Shown here: positions 42,943-53,043 of the stretch, one piece after another
Layout of the letters: every line of letters starts with the position of its first letter
Numbering within the stretch: the first letter of the stretch is position 1
Assembly (NCBI RefSeq): GCF_001404985.1
Contig: NZ_JRLF01000012.1
Span: forward strand, 744,001 to 808,000
Direction of reading: 5' to 3'
Origin: Flavobacterium aquidurense
GTDB taxonomy: Bacteria > Bacteroidota > Bacteroidia > Flavobacteriales > Flavobacteriaceae
DNA length: 64,000 nt
Notes under the pieces: generated by a model
Seen by the model: the letters and a program-made list of their open reading frames with translations, nothing else
What the model was told of the DNA's origin: nothing
Database searches by the model: none
Made by a program: the position numbers and the translations under genes

Positions 42943-44331
42943 ATGACTTTAATAAAATCGATATCAGGAATACGAGGAACAATTGGCGGAAAGGTAGGAG
43001 ATAACCTGACTCCTGTTGATGCTGTAAAGTTCGCATCAGCATATGGGACTTTCTTGAAAAATAATACTTCAAAAGAAAAATTAACGGTTGTAATTGGTCG
43101 TGACGCCAGAATTTCTGGTCCTATGATTCATAACCTTGTTGTAAATACTTTAGTAGGTTTAGGAATTAATGTAATTGATCTTGGACTTTCGACAACGCCA
43201 ACGGTTGAAGTGGCTGTCCCGCTTGAAAAAGCTGATGGTGGAATTATCCTGACAGCTTCTCATAATCCAAAACAATGGAATGCGTTGAAACTACTGAATG
43301 AAAAAGGAGAATTTTTAAGTGGGGCAGAAGGAGCAAAAATCCTTGAAATTGCCGAAGCTGAAGCTTTCGATTTCTCTGATGTAGACAGTTTAGGTGAAAT
43401 TACTATAAATGATGCTTACATGGATATTCATATCGACGAGGTTTTAAACTTACCTTTAGTAGATGTTGAAGCTGTAAAGGCAGCAAAATTTAAGGTAGTT
43501 GTTGATGGAGTAAATTCATCAGGAGGAATTATTATTCCAAGATTACTGGAATTGATGGGGGTCGAAGTAGTAAAATTATACTGTGAACCAAACGGACATT
43601 TCCCACACAATCCTGAACCTTTAAAAGAGCACTTAACGGATATTTCTGAATTAGTAGTGAAAGAAAAAGCCGATTTGGGAGTTGTCGTAGATCCTGACGT
43701 AGATCGTCTGGCTTTCATTTGCGAAGATGGAGAAATGTTTGGAGAAGAATATACATTAGTAGCTTGTGCTGATTATGTTTTGAGTAAAACTCCGGGAAAT
43801 ACAGTTTCGAACATGTCATCATCACGTGCGTTGCGTGACGTAACTGTTGCCCATGGCGGAAAGTATGAAGCCAGTGCAGTTGGTGAAGTAAATGTGGTTG
43901 AGCTGATGAAAAAAAATAATGCCATTATTGGTGGTGAAGGTAACGGTGGAATCATTTATCCTGAATCTCATTACGGAAGAGACAGTTTAGTAGGAGTTGC
44001 TTTATTTTTAACGCATTTAGCAAACAAAAAAATATCAGTTTCGGCATTGAGAGCTTCTTATCCTGAATATTATATGAGCAAGAATAAAATTGAATTAACA
44101 CCACAAATTGATGTTGATGCGATTTTAACAGCTATGACAGAAAAATATAAGAATGAAGATATCACAACGATTGATGGTGTCAAGATTGATTTTGCTACAG
44201 AATGGGTACATTTAAGAAAATCAAATACTGAACCTATTATCAGAATTTATACTGAAGCTCCTTCTCAGGAAAAAGCAGATGTTCTGGCTCTTCGAATTAT
44301 AGACGAAATAAAAGCAATTGCCGGAATTTAG
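42943..44331 (+). CDS. glmM: phosphoglucosamine mutase
   Basis: 462 residues. Converts glucosamine-6-phosphate to glucosamine-1-phosphate for UDP-GlcNAc, peptidoglycan and LPS. Phosphoserine loop GIILTASHNPKQWNALK, metal loop VVDPDVDRLAFICEDG, sugar loop GGEGNGGIIYPESHYGRD and phosphate loop RKSNTEPIIRIYTEA. The family also includes phosphomannomutases; the GEGNGG form and Bacteroidota context favour GlmM. Confidence 0.92.
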   Translation: MTLIKSISGIRGTIGGKVGDNLTPVDAVKFASAYGTFLKNNTSKEKLTVVIGRDARISGPMIHNLVVNTLVGLGINVIDLGLSTTPTVEVAVPLEKADGGIILTASHNPKQWNALKLLNEKGEFLSGAEGAKILEIAEAEAFDFSDVDSLGEITINDAYMDIHIDEVLNLPLVDVEAVKAAKFKVVVDGVNSSGGIIIPRLLELMGVEVVKLYCEPNGHFPHNPEPLKEHLTDISELVVKEKADLGVVVDPDVDRLAFICEDGEMFGEEYTLVACADYVLSKTPGNTVSNMSSSRALRDVTVAHGGKYEASAVGEVNVVELMKKNNAIIGGEGNGGIIYPESHYGRDSLVGVALFLTHLANKKISVSALRASYPEYYMSKNKIELTPQIDVDAILTAMTEKYKNEDITTIDGVKIDFATEWVHLRKSNTEPIIRIYTEAPSQEKADVLALRIIDEIKAIAGI

Positions 44332-44350
44332 TTTTAGCTACTTTTAAAAC

Positions 44351-44392
44351 AAAAATACCTCTTTCATGAATTTTGAAAGAGGTATTTTTTTA
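44351..44392. terminator. bidirectional terminator between glmM and the acyltransferase
   Basis: AATACCTCTTTCA pairs with TGAAAGAGGTATT around a short loop, A-run before and T-run after. Confidence 0.88.
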
Positions 44393-44406
44393 GTTTTTAC
44401 ACAAAT

Positions 44407-45279
44407 TTAATCTACTCTGTGTTTCCATCTTTTATGAGTCCATAAATAATATTCAGGAGCTTCGTAAATTTGTTTTTCTACTTCTCTTAAATATTTTTCT
44501 GTAATTTCAAAGTTGGCATAATCTTTAGGATCTTCTGCTATTGGTATAATTGTAGCTTCATAATAACCACGTGCAACTTTGTTAACCTTTACAAAAATAA
44601 CACTCAAGTCATATTTTTTTGCCAGCATTTCAGCTCCAGTGTGTACAGGAACTTCGATTCCCATGAATTTCATCGAGTGAAAAATTCTATCCAGTTTAGG
44701 CGATTGATCGCTTGCTAATCCGTAAAGGCTTAAAATACCGTCACGTTGATTTTGTGCCATCAACGGAATTGTTTTTCTGGTTTCAACTAATTCAGCATCG
44801 TATTTTGAACGTATTTTTCTAATTAATTTATCAAAATACGGATTTGCTATTTTTTTGTAAACCCCAATTCCTCTAAAAGCAATACGTTTGTTAATGGTCA
44901 AAAGCCATTCCCAACTCGCATAATGTGATGCTACCAGAACAACGCTTTTTCCTTTTTTTTCATATTCTCGAAGTACTTCAATATTGGTAACAGTAAATCT
45001 TTTTTGCATTTCTTCAGGAGAAATACTCATTGTTTTTATCATTTCTAAAAACATATCACACATATGCTGATAGAATTTTTTTTCAACTTCTTTTCGTTCC
45101 TTTTTGTTTAAGTGTGGTAAAGTAAGAGCCAGGTTCTCGCGAACCACTTTTATACGATATCCAATAATATGATATACCAAAAAGTATACACAATCTGATA
45201 ACCAATAAAATAATCGAAATGGGAGTATAGAGATAAGCCAAAGTAAAGGATAGGCTAATATATAAACGAGAAATTGCAT
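44407..45279 (-). CDS. lysophospholipid/lipid A acyltransferase (LpxL/HtrB family)
   Basis: 290 residues. An N-terminal membrane helix (FLVYILAYPLLWLISILPF), then the acyltransferase motif VVLVASHYASWEWLL (His with acidic partner, ~residues 116-122), and YGLASDQSPK for acyl-acceptor binding. Adds a secondary acyl chain to lipid A at the inner membrane. Usual length. Transcribed alone from the TATATTTG box just upstream. Confidence 0.9.
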   Translation of the reverse strand: MQFLVYILAYPLLWLISILPFRLFYWLSDCVYFLVYHIIGYRIKVVRENLALTLPHLNKKERKEVEKKFYQHMCDMFLEMIKTMSISPEEMQKRFTVTNIEVLREYEKKGKSVVLVASHYASWEWLLTINKRIAFRGIGVYKKIANPYFDKLIRKIRSKYDAELVETRKTIPLMAQNQRDGILSLYGLASDQSPKLDRIFHSMKFMGIEVPVHTGAEMLAKKYDLSVIFVKVNKVARGYYEATIIPIAEDPKDYANFEITEKYLREVEKQIYEAPEYYLWTHKRWKHRVD

Positions 45280-45293
45280 GTAATTTTTTTTTA

Positions 45294-45301
45294 CAAATAT
45301 A
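45294..45301 (-). promoter_or_regulatory. acyltransferase -7 box (TATATTTG)
   Basis: TAnnTTTG on the minus strand, 15 bases before the ATG at 45279. Confidence 0.38.
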
Positions 45302-45391
45302 AAGCAAAAATGAATAACCAGTGATATTTTGGTTCTACGCTAACATATGTTTAAGAATGACTATATTTACAATTCACATTAAATATTATTT

Positions 45392-46039
45392 ATGAATACC
45401 GTTAATACCGTTTTGGTTGGAATTATATTAGCCAATGCCTTAATTAGTTACAAAGGTTTTAATGATCTTGCTTTTTTTAGAAAATACGAATTTCATGTTG
45501 GAAGTATTCGTTCCGGAGAACAAATCAGAATGCTTTCATCCGGTTTTTTGCATGTAGATATGATGCATTTAATCTTTAATATGTTAACACTTTGGTTTTT
45601 TGCACCTGTAGTAATTCAATGGTTGGGTACAATTTCTTTTGTTTTAATTTATTTTGGAAGCTTAATTTTTGGAAGTCTCCTTACAATGTTATTCCATAAA
45701 AATGATTACAGTTATAGAGCAGTTGGAGCTTCAGGAGCTGTAACGGGAATTTTATATTCTGCAATATTATTACAACCCGATATGATGTTGGGGATCTTTT
45801 TTGTCATACCAATGCCGGCTTATCTATTTGGAATTTTATATTTATTATATTCTATTTATGGTATGAGGGCTAAAAATGATAACATTGGTCATACAGCTCA
45901 TTTTGGAGGCGCAATTGGCGGTTATTTGATTACCTTGGTAAAAGAACCTTCATTAATAGTAGATCATAGTTTAATGGTGATTTTATTAGCAATCCCTATT
46001 TTGATACTTTTTATAATGGCAAAATTGGGAAAATTATAA
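45392..46039 (+). CDS. rhomboid intramembrane serine protease
   Basis: 215 residues, six hydrophobic helices. Catalytic Ser in AVGASGAVTGI (~residue 114) and His in NIGHTAHFGGAIGG (~170); the HVDMMHLIFNMLTLWFF segment before it is the conserved L1/TM2 region. Cleaves membrane proteins within or near the bilayer. Start ATG at 45392. Followed 53 bases later by the SIMPL-domain gene on the same strand. Confidence 0.92.
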   Translation: MNTVNTVLVGIILANALISYKGFNDLAFFRKYEFHVGSIRSGEQIRMLSSGFLHVDMMHLIFNMLTLWFFAPVVIQWLGTISFVLIYFGSLIFGSLLTMLFHKNDYSYRAVGASGAVTGILYSAILLQPDMMLGIFFVIPMPAYLFGILYLLYSIYGMRAKNDNIGHTAHFGGAIGGYLITLVKEPSLIVDHSLMVILLAIPILILFIMAKLGKL

Positions 46040-46092
46040 TGCTGGCATAACTTTTGAAATGTCCTTATCAAATAACTTAAAATATAACAAAA

Positions 46093-46782
46093 ATGAAGAA
46101 AGTAGTATTATTTTTAACAATCATGTTTATGACTATGTCTTACGGCCAAGAAACCAAACAAATTCCTCAAATCAATGTAAATGGAGAAGGGAAAGTAAAA
46201 GTAGCACCTGATCAGGTTTGTATTTCAGCAACTGTTGAAACAAAAGGGAATAATGCTAAAGATGTCAAAAAGCAAAATGACGAGAAGATTGACGCTGTTT
46301 TAAAATTCATTAAAAAAATGAATATTCCAACAGCAGATTTCAAAACTAAACAAGTAGCTCTTAATCCGCAATACGATTACGAGAAAAAGAAAACAAGCTA
46401 CAATGCAACACAAACTATTGAAATTGTATTAAAAGATTTATCTAAATACGATGAATTAATGGAAGGTTTGGTTCAACAAGGAATTAACCGTTTAGACAGA
46501 GTTTCTTTTGAAACTTCTAAATTACTACAACTTCAGACAGAAGCCAGAAAATTAGCAATAAAAGATGCTAAATCAAAAGCAGAAGATTATGTTTCAGTTT
46601 TAGGTCAAAAAGTAGGTAAAGCAATTACTATTTCTGATAATTCAGTATACCGTCCGCAACCTATGTATGCCGCTATGAAATCAATGGCTATGGACAGCAA
46701 CGGTGGTGCAGAGAATGAAACTTTAGCAGTTGGAGAAATTGAAGTTACTGCAAACGTAAGCGTGAGCTTTATTTTAGATTAA
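46093..46782 (+). CDS. SIMPL domain (DUF541) periplasmic protein
   Basis: 229 residues. Signal peptide MKKVVLFLTIMFMTMSYGQ, then INVNGEGKVKVAPDQVCISA and QTIEIVLKDLSKYDELMEGLV, typical of SIMPL/DUF541 proteins that form oligomeric rings in the periplasm. Function unknown; some relatives are linked to oxidative stress. Likely co-expressed with the rhomboid gene upstream. Confidence 0.92.
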   Translation: MKKVVLFLTIMFMTMSYGQETKQIPQINVNGEGKVKVAPDQVCISATVETKGNNAKDVKKQNDEKIDAVLKFIKKMNIPTADFKTKQVALNPQYDYEKKKTSYNATQTIEIVLKDLSKYDELMEGLVQQGINRLDRVSFETSKLLQLQTEARKLAIKDAKSKAEDYVSVLGQKVGKAITISDNSVYRPQPMYAAMKSMAMDSNGGAENETLAVGEIEVTANVSVSFILD

Positions 46783-46798
46783 AAAATACCTTTATATA

Positions 46799-46839
46799 AA
46801 AAAATCCCATTTGTACATTTTACGAATGGGATTTTTTTT
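46799..46839 (+). terminator. terminator after the SIMPL gene
   Basis: AAAATCCCATTTG pairs with CGAATGGGATTTT over a 9-base loop, followed by a T-run. Confidence 0.85.
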
Positions 46840-47089
46840 GAATTGAATTTAAATATTTTTTCTATAAGTAAATCCTGTTTTTCCTGCGTGAGCTACAGAT
46901 TCCTTTCACTTTTGGTTTTTATCATGGCATTGTTTCTAATTTCTTTAATGAACAAAAGGGAACAATAATTTTGAAACAGTTTACAATTTTTGTGTAAAAT
47001 AAATGGGTTCTTCCAATCTTATATTTACGGAGCTAAAATTCTAGATATGATCAAGAACACTAGTATTTTAAATAATTAAACTGAAGCAA

Positions 47090-48808
47090 ATGAAAAGTGA
47101 GAACGGTAAAAAGCGAATTGCAATTTTAGGAGGAGGTCCAAGCGGTCTTTTTATGTATAAAAGACTGATAGAATCAGGAAATGTAGATTTTGAAGTTGAT
47201 ATATTCGAACGTAAAAGTACTCTTGGTTCTGGTATGCCGTATAGTACAGAAGGAGCAAACGATGAGCATATTACAAATGTATCCGATAATGAAACACCCG
47301 GACTCGTTACATCAATTGCAGAATGGATTCTAACTATTCCTAAAGATATACTGGATAGATTTCAGATTGATCCCGATAAATTTAATGAATATAAAGTTTT
47401 ACCCAGATTACTTTTTGGCTATTATCTTGCTGACCAGTTTTCGCTATTACAGCAAAGTGGTGCTGAAGCCGGTATTTTGACACGCGTTCATTACCAAAGC
47501 AATGTTATCGATGTTAGTTATAATGAAAAAGATAAGGAGGTTTGGGTTGAAACAGCAACAGATAAAATTAATTTTGACTATGCAGTTATTTGTACAGGAC
47601 ATAACTGGCCTGTGCGTTATGAAGGAAAAGTTAAAGGATATTATGATGCACCTTATCCGCCATCAAAACTATTATTAAAACTCAATCATCCGGTTGCTAT
47701 AAAAGGTTCTTCGCTTACTGCTATTGATGCAATACGAACTCTTGCGAGAGAAAACGGTTCCTTTAAAAAAGACGAAAATGGCAATACAAGTTTTTGTCTC
47801 CATGATGAGAGTCCTGATTTTAAAATAGTAATGCATTCCAGAAGTGGTATGCTTCCTGCCGTAAGATTTCATCTCGAAGATTCGCATCTTAATAATGATT
47901 CTTTATTGACAGAGGAGGAAATTGAATTTCACAGAAAAAATAATGATGGTTTTCTTTCTTTGGATTTTGTGTTTCAAAAAGATTTCAAAGAAATAATACG
48001 CAAGAAAGATGTTGATTTTTACAATCGCATTAAGGATCTTAGTCTGGAGGATTTTGTTTTGGAAATGATGGAACTTCGCGAACGGCTTGATCCATTTCAA
48101 CTTTTAAAAGCAGAATATGTTCAGGCAGAGAAATCAATAAAAAGACAAGAATCAGTTTACTGGAAAGAAATGCTGGCAGTGCTTAGTTTTGCGATGAATC
48201 ATCCTGCAAAATATCTTTCGGCAGAAGATATGCAGCGTCTTCAGAAAGTATTAATGCCTTTGATATCTATTGTGATTGCTTTTGTTCCTCAAAAATCATG
48301 CATAGAATTACTGGCACTTCATGCTGCCGGAGTTTTAGATATTATTCCGGTTAGTGCAGACAGTACTGTTGAACCGCAACATAACGGAGGTATTGTTTAT
48401 AATTTTTTAAGCGATGATAATAAGACGCAATCCGTATATTATCAAACTTTTGTTGATTGTGTTGGTCAGCCGCATTTATCTTATTCTGATTTTCCTTTTA
48501 AGAGTTTACTTCAGCAAAAAGCAATTAGTCCGGCCAAATTAAAATTTAAATCTGGTGAGGAAGGACATTTAGCATTTATGGAAGGCAATTTGCCAGTTGA
48601 AAAAGACAGTAACGGAAGTTATTTTTTAGGTGTATCGGGAATTGCAATCAATGATAATTTTCAAATTATTGATCATTACGGAGCTTACAACGAAAAATTA
48701 TATATTATGGCAGTACCTTACATTGGAGGCTATAACCCTGATTATTCCGGATTGGATTTTTGTGAGGCAGCTTCATTACGTATTTTAAAAAGTATGTTCG
48801 AAGTGTAA
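47090..48808 (+). CDS. FAD/NAD(P)-binding protein (PF13454-type)
   Basis: 572 residues. N-terminal dinucleotide-binding GGGPSGLFMYKRL (residues ~13-25), then FERKSTLGSGMPYSTEG and DYAVICTGHNWPVRYEG, the pattern of the FAD-NAD(P)-binding family that recognises no single reaction. C-terminal YIGGYNPDYSGLDFCEAASL closes the flavin fold. Soluble, no signal peptide. Possibly a monooxygenase or oxidase; no biosynthetic neighbours. Confidence 0.82.
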   Translation: MKSENGKKRIAILGGGPSGLFMYKRLIESGNVDFEVDIFERKSTLGSGMPYSTEGANDEHITNVSDNETPGLVTSIAEWILTIPKDILDRFQIDPDKFNEYKVLPRLLFGYYLADQFSLLQQSGAEAGILTRVHYQSNVIDVSYNEKDKEVWVETATDKINFDYAVICTGHNWPVRYEGKVKGYYDAPYPPSKLLLKLNHPVAIKGSSLTAIDAIRTLARENGSFKKDENGNTSFCLHDESPDFKIVMHSRSGMLPAVRFHLEDSHLNNDSLLTEEEIEFHRKNNDGFLSLDFVFQKDFKEIIRKKDVDFYNRIKDLSLEDFVLEMMELRERLDPFQLLKAEYVQAEKSIKRQESVYWKEMLAVLSFAMNHPAKYLSAEDMQRLQKVLMPLISIVIAFVPQKSCIELLALHAAGVLDIIPVSADSTVEPQHNGGIVYNFLSDDNKTQSVYYQTFVDCVGQPHLSYSDFPFKSLLQQKAISPAKLKFKSGEEGHLAFMEGNLPVEKDSNGSYFLGVSGIAINDNFQIIDHYGAYNEKLYIMAVPYIGGYNPDYSGLDFCEAASLRILKSMFEV

Positions 48809-49000
48809 AAAGTTTTTTCATTTTGGATATTTCTTTTTTCAAATTTATGGTTATCAAATATATTTTAGGTGTCTTTTGAATGTTTTATTATAGAGAAACA
48901 TATGATAAATATAAAGTTATGAAGCAAAAAGTTCTTTTTTGTTAGTGATTTTAAAATGAAATAAAAAAGATAGTTTTAATTTAGATATTAATTGATTTCT

Positions 49001-49008
49001 TAGATTTG
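49001..49008 (+). promoter_or_regulatory. candidate -7 box (TAGATTTG) of the hydrolase gene
   Basis: TAnnTTTG match 29 bases before the ATG at 49038; no -33 TTG at normal spacing. Confidence 0.35.
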
Positions 49009-49037
49009 TATAGCGTACCCATAAAACTTTTATTGTC

Positions 49038-50006
49038 ATGCCTGTAATTGAACAATCAGAATATAATTTTCCTTCTATTATTCATAGGAACAGGCATATT
49101 TCTACCATTTATGCTGCTTTGTTTAAAAAGTTTGAAGTTCCCGGATATACAAGAGAAAAGCATGAATTAAGTGATGGAGATTTTATCAATATCGATTTTA
49201 TTATAAATGATCCTAAAAAAGCAGTTATTTTATGCCATGGTCTTGAAGGTGATTCACGCAGAACTTACAACAATAGCTGTGCGGCTTATTTTCAGCAGAA
49301 AGATTTCTCGGTTTTTGCATGGAACAATCGTACCTGCGGAGGAGAAATGAACCGATTGCCAAGACTTTACCATCATGGTGCAGTTGATGATCTTGACGAA
49401 GTAGTACAATTTGTTTTAAAACAAGGTTTCGAAGATGTTTATTTGATTGGATATTCGATGGGAGGTGTTCAGCTTTTGAATTATTTAGGCTGGACAAAAA
49501 TCGATAAACGGATAAAAGCGGCAGTTTCTATTTCAGTACCAACTCATATCGCAACAAGCGCTGCGATACTCAAACAAGGCTTTAACAGAGTATATCTAAA
49601 GAATTTTACAATTGATATTAAAAGAAAACTAAAATACAAAGCAGCACAATTTCCTGATTTTATAAACCGCGATCAAATTGATAAAATTTCATCTTTTGAT
49701 GAAGTTGATCATTATTTTACAGCACCACTACACGGATTTGCAAGCAGGGATGATTATTATGAACGTGTTTCTCCAGAATTTAGCCTTAAAAATATTACCA
49801 CTCCGGTTTTAATTATCAATTCGCTTGATGACCCTTTTTTAGGAGAAAGATGTTATCCCAGAGATATCGCCCAGGACAGCGCATATGTTTATCTGGAAAT
49901 GCCAAAATATGGAGGACATTGCGCTTTTCCGCTCCGTAATTCAATGCATTCGTATGTAGAAAAAAGAGCTTACGAATTTTTTGAATTATGTAAAGAGCGT
50001 GCTTAA
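49038..50006 (+). CDS. alpha/beta hydrolase, YheT family
   Basis: 322 residues. Nucleophile elbow GYSMGGVQLLNYLG (Ser ~141), oxyanion region LCHGLEGDSRRTYN, acid in INSLDDPFLGERCYP and His in YGGHCAFP complete the triad. YheT-type hydrolases act on esters or acyl groups; substrate unknown. Cytoplasmic. Convergent with the serine hydrolase gene, whose stop is 17 bases away. Confidence 0.9.
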   Translation: MPVIEQSEYNFPSIIHRNRHISTIYAALFKKFEVPGYTREKHELSDGDFINIDFIINDPKKAVILCHGLEGDSRRTYNNSCAAYFQQKDFSVFAWNNRTCGGEMNRLPRLYHHGAVDDLDEVVQFVLKQGFEDVYLIGYSMGGVQLLNYLGWTKIDKRIKAAVSISVPTHIATSAAILKQGFNRVYLKNFTIDIKRKLKYKAAQFPDFINRDQIDKISSFDEVDHYFTAPLHGFASRDDYYERVSPEFSLKNITTPVLIINSLDDPFLGERCYPRDIAQDSAYVYLEMPKYGGHCAFPLRNSMHSYVEKRAYEFFELCKERA

Positions 50007-50023
50007 TATTTCAGAAACTTTTT

Positions 50024-51094
50024 TTAGTCTTTAGAGTTCTGCAAAATGTATTTGGCTAAAATTTCAAAAGCTTGTTTCGCTTTAAAAGAGCCATAGTTGC
50101 CTTGCGTAAAAACAACGGTCAGGTTTAAACGTTCTATTATAAAGATATATTGACCTCCATTGCCGGATGCAAAAAGTAAATTTTCCTCTATATTATTTGT
50201 CTTTATAGTTTCGCGATACCAATAATAGCCATAATATGCAGGCTGTGGAAATCCTATTTTACTTCTGCTGGATTTCATAAATGAAAAATCAGGAATCATA
50301 ATATTGCATACTGTAGATTGTGCAATCCATTTTTTTGAAATAATCTGTTTGTGATTGTAAACACCCTTATCCTTTACTAATTGACTAATTTTTAACATGT
50401 CAATAGGCAGCATATAAAATGAACCGGCAGTCATCGCATTACCGCTTGGATCTACAGTCCATTTATAGGAGGAAATGTTAAGAGGATCAAATAAATATTT
50501 TTTTGCAAAGTCCTTTACAGACATATTTGTTGCTTTTTTTATAATTCCACTTAAAATCATAGGATTAACAGAGGTGTAAGCCCAGACTTCACCGGGTTTA
50601 TTTTTCATTGGAAGATTAAGGGAATATTCGACCCAGTTTTTGCTTTGACTCATATTGTCCTCACAATCTTTGGTGTCATTAAATTCTTCACAATCAAAAC
50701 CGGATTTCATCTCCAGAAGATTTTTTATGGTGAGGAGCTTCTTAAGCGGATCTGTTTTCAGAGATGGATATTCCGGAAAGAATTCATAAACCTTCTGATT
50801 AATATCCTTAATAAATCCTTTGTCGATTGCTATTCCAACCAGAAGGCTTGTGATTGATTTAAACGAAGAGCGGGAATCATTAAGGGAATCTTTTGTGTAA
50901 CCATTAAAATAGTGTTCATATATCAATTGATTGTTTTTTGCAATAAGTACGCTATGAATTTTAGGATAGTGATTACTCAATATCGAATCTGTCATTTGGT
51001 CCAGAGCAGAACGATATTGTGTTTGATGAACCTGTCCGGTTATAGTGAAGATATTTAGCACTAGTAAGATATAAACAAAAAGAAAATCTTTCAT
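50024..51094 (-). CDS. serine hydrolase, beta-lactamase/class C fold
   Basis: 356 residues with a signal peptide (FLFVYILLVLNIFTITGQ). SxxK catalytic motif SSFK in DSRSSFKSITSLLVGIAI (~residue 80), YxN region WAYTSVNPMILSG, and a C-terminal FASGNGGQYIFI in place of KTG. This is the broad penicillin-binding/esterase family (PF00144), not necessarily a lactamase. Periplasmic. It follows, on the same strand, the AraC regulator gene located upstream at 51258-52133, with 163 bases between. Confidence 0.88.
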   Translation of the reverse strand: MKDFLFVYILLVLNIFTITGQVHQTQYRSALDQMTDSILSNHYPKIHSVLIAKNNQLIYEHYFNGYTKDSLNDSRSSFKSITSLLVGIAIDKGFIKDINQKVYEFFPEYPSLKTDPLKKLLTIKNLLEMKSGFDCEEFNDTKDCEDNMSQSKNWVEYSLNLPMKNKPGEVWAYTSVNPMILSGIIKKATNMSVKDFAKKYLFDPLNISSYKWTVDPSGNAMTAGSFYMLPIDMLKISQLVKDKGVYNHKQIISKKWIAQSTVCNIMIPDFSFMKSSRSKIGFPQPAYYGYYWYRETIKTNNIEENLLFASGNGGQYIFIIERLNLTVVFTQGNYGSFKAKQAFEILAKYILQNSKD

Positions 51095-51257
51095 ATTGTG
51101 TATTTTTTATATTTGGTTAGGTTAAAAAACTGATAATAAGCATTTACCAAGAACATCATTAGAGGTTTTTTATTGTATGAATGAAGATAAACAATTAGTT
51201 TTAGAGTTTGGTAATACCAGATTAATAGAGAATATTCTAATAAATCAATTTCGATAA

Positions 51258-52133
51258 TTATTTGATTTTAGATCGGTATTCCGAAGGGGAGAGGGCAGTA
51301 CGTTTTTTAAAGAAAGTACTAAAAGATGAAGCATTACTAAATTCTAATTCGTCAGCGATATCAACAATAGTTATTTCGGGGTTTTCCAACAATTCCTTAG
51401 CCTTAGTAATTAAAGCTTCAGAAATAAGATCTTTGGCATTTCGATGGGTAATTTTCTTGACAATCTTGTTTAAATGTGCCGGAGTGACACAAAGTGCATT
51501 GGCAAAGAATTCAACACTATGCTGCTCTTTGCAATGTATATTGATCTGACTTAGAAATTGTGAAACCAGAAGCCCTTTTCTTGTTCGGGAAAAAATGATA
51601 TCACTTTTTTGATATTTAGTATAAAGTATTCGAATCTCATGCAAAAACAAAGTAATAGTATGGTGTGTTGATTCGCCGTTGTTTACAGGATGTACTGCGG
51701 TTTTGTTTTTAAGATATATTACTTTAAAAAGCGACAACATCAACTTAAAATCAGCGGTATCAAGAGAGACACTGGAATAGTTTACCGAATTTAAAAAATG
51801 AAAAAACAATTCCTGATGTACAATCAAATGCTCTTTTACGACATATTCCCACGAAAATGCCATAATACATGCCTGAAATTGCTCATCAATACTGATTACG
51901 CGGTAATTGGTATCCTTTGGCACTAATACTAATTCCTGAGCAGTAAATTCCTGAATTCGATCATTCATCTCAAATTCTATACTGCCGGACCTAATCAGGA
52001 GTATGGTAAAATTGGCGGTTTTAAAAGATTTATCTGTATTCCAGCCTTTAATTTGTTTTATAAAGGAAACAAATAATCCTGTTTTGTTCTCGTTTTCAGA
52101 TTCAAGTTTGTTACTGATAAAATACTGAATCAT
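51258..52133 (-). CDS. AraC family transcriptional regulator
   Basis: 291 residues. Residues ~20-110 form a cupin-like sensing region (IRSGSIEFEMNDRIQEFTAQ, LVLVPKDTNYRV); the C-terminal ~100 residues are an AraC/XylS double HTH with FFANALCVTPAHLNKIVKK and IADELEFSNASSFSTFFKK, ending PSEYRSKIK. Ligand unknown. Probably controls the serine hydrolase downstream or its own promoter. Confidence 0.92.
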   Translation of the reverse strand: MIQYFISNKLESENENKTGLFVSFIKQIKGWNTDKSFKTANFTILLIRSGSIEFEMNDRIQEFTAQELVLVPKDTNYRVISIDEQFQACIMAFSWEYVVKEHLIVHQELFFHFLNSVNYSSVSLDTADFKLMLSLFKVIYLKNKTAVHPVNNGESTHHTITLFLHEIRILYTKYQKSDIIFSRTRKGLLVSQFLSQINIHCKEQHSVEFFANALCVTPAHLNKIVKKITHRNAKDLISEALITKAKELLENPEITIVDIADELEFSNASSFSTFFKKRTALSPSEYRSKIK

Positions 52134-52302
52134 GATTAATTATTCTTTTAGTAATTTAATCAAAAAAAATATAATGCAATTTACAGTTTTTGTGCATTTA
52201 CTGGAAAATAAAAAATCATAAGAAAAGCAATAATTGTTTAAGTATTTTAGAAAATGCTGTAAACAACTATTGCTTATCCAGAGTTAGTAGTTAGTTAATG
52301 CA

Positions 52303-53043
52303 TCAATTGGCAATCGAGTTGTTATATCTTATTCCGGTTACCAAGGCCATAGTTACCGGCGATAAAGAAGAATCCAGTGCACCTACTGTTCCTCCTATAA
52401 AATTCCCCACAGAAGTATCCCAATCTCTATCTTTAACCATGTCATAATAAACAGAGTAGCGTACAATCGATGAGGTAGTTAATATAATTCTCTTGTCCTG
52501 ATTAGTCAGGTCAGTACTGGAGAGAATTTCAGATTCATATGATTTAATAAAGTCGTAGACATCCTGATAAGACTCAGAGTTGATCCCGGTTACAGAATCA
52601 ATAAATGTTGTAAGGCTGGTTTTGCCCGAAGAAGTCAATACTGAATTTTGAATAATATCAAAGGCACTATTTTGCGGATTAGTGACAAGAGCATTAATCG
52701 TGTTGTAGGCAAAGGGAGAACGGCAATCTTCAACAATATTGATGGTATTGGAGCTGGTAATCGACTGAATTTCGTTCATAATATCTTCTGTCAATGTGTT
52801 AGTCGATAATGCATTATCGAAGGTATGTGACAGATAAATTTCAAGTACTTCATTGTGAAGCCTTCCCACACTATCATAGGGATTCGTGTTATTTTCAGGG
52901 CCTGATAAACCCGATAAATTTATACCGGGTTTTTGAAAACTGGTTTTGTTAGTAGTGGTTAGGACTTCTGCACTGTCTTGAGAAGTGCAGGAAATCAAAA
53001 AGAGCGGGAATATTATAATCCCTATTAGCGTTTTTTTTTTCAT
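52303..53043 (-). CDS. lipoprotein of unknown function
   Basis: 246 residues. Lipobox LISC (Cys19) after MKKKTLIGIIIFPLFLI. The mature part contains NPYDSVGRLHNEVLEIYL, a segment I have the impression of seeing in other Bacteroidota small lipoproteins, then alpha-helical, Ser/Thr-rich sequence ending in VTMALVTGIRYN. No enzyme motif. It is divergent from the TPR-AraC membrane regulator at 53364, sharing a 320-base intergenic region, so it may be part of the same sensing system. Confidence 0.72.
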   Translation of the reverse strand: MKKKTLIGIIIFPLFLISCTSQDSAEVLTTTNKTSFQKPGINLSGLSGPENNTNPYDSVGRLHNEVLEIYLSHTFDNALSTNTLTEDIMNEIQSITSSNTINIVEDCRSPFAYNTINALVTNPQNSAFDIIQNSVLTSSGKTSLTTFIDSVTGINSESYQDVYDFIKSYESEILSSTDLTNQDKRIILTTSSIVRYSVYYDMVKDRDWDTSVGNFIGGTVGALDSSLSPVTMALVTGIRYNNSIAN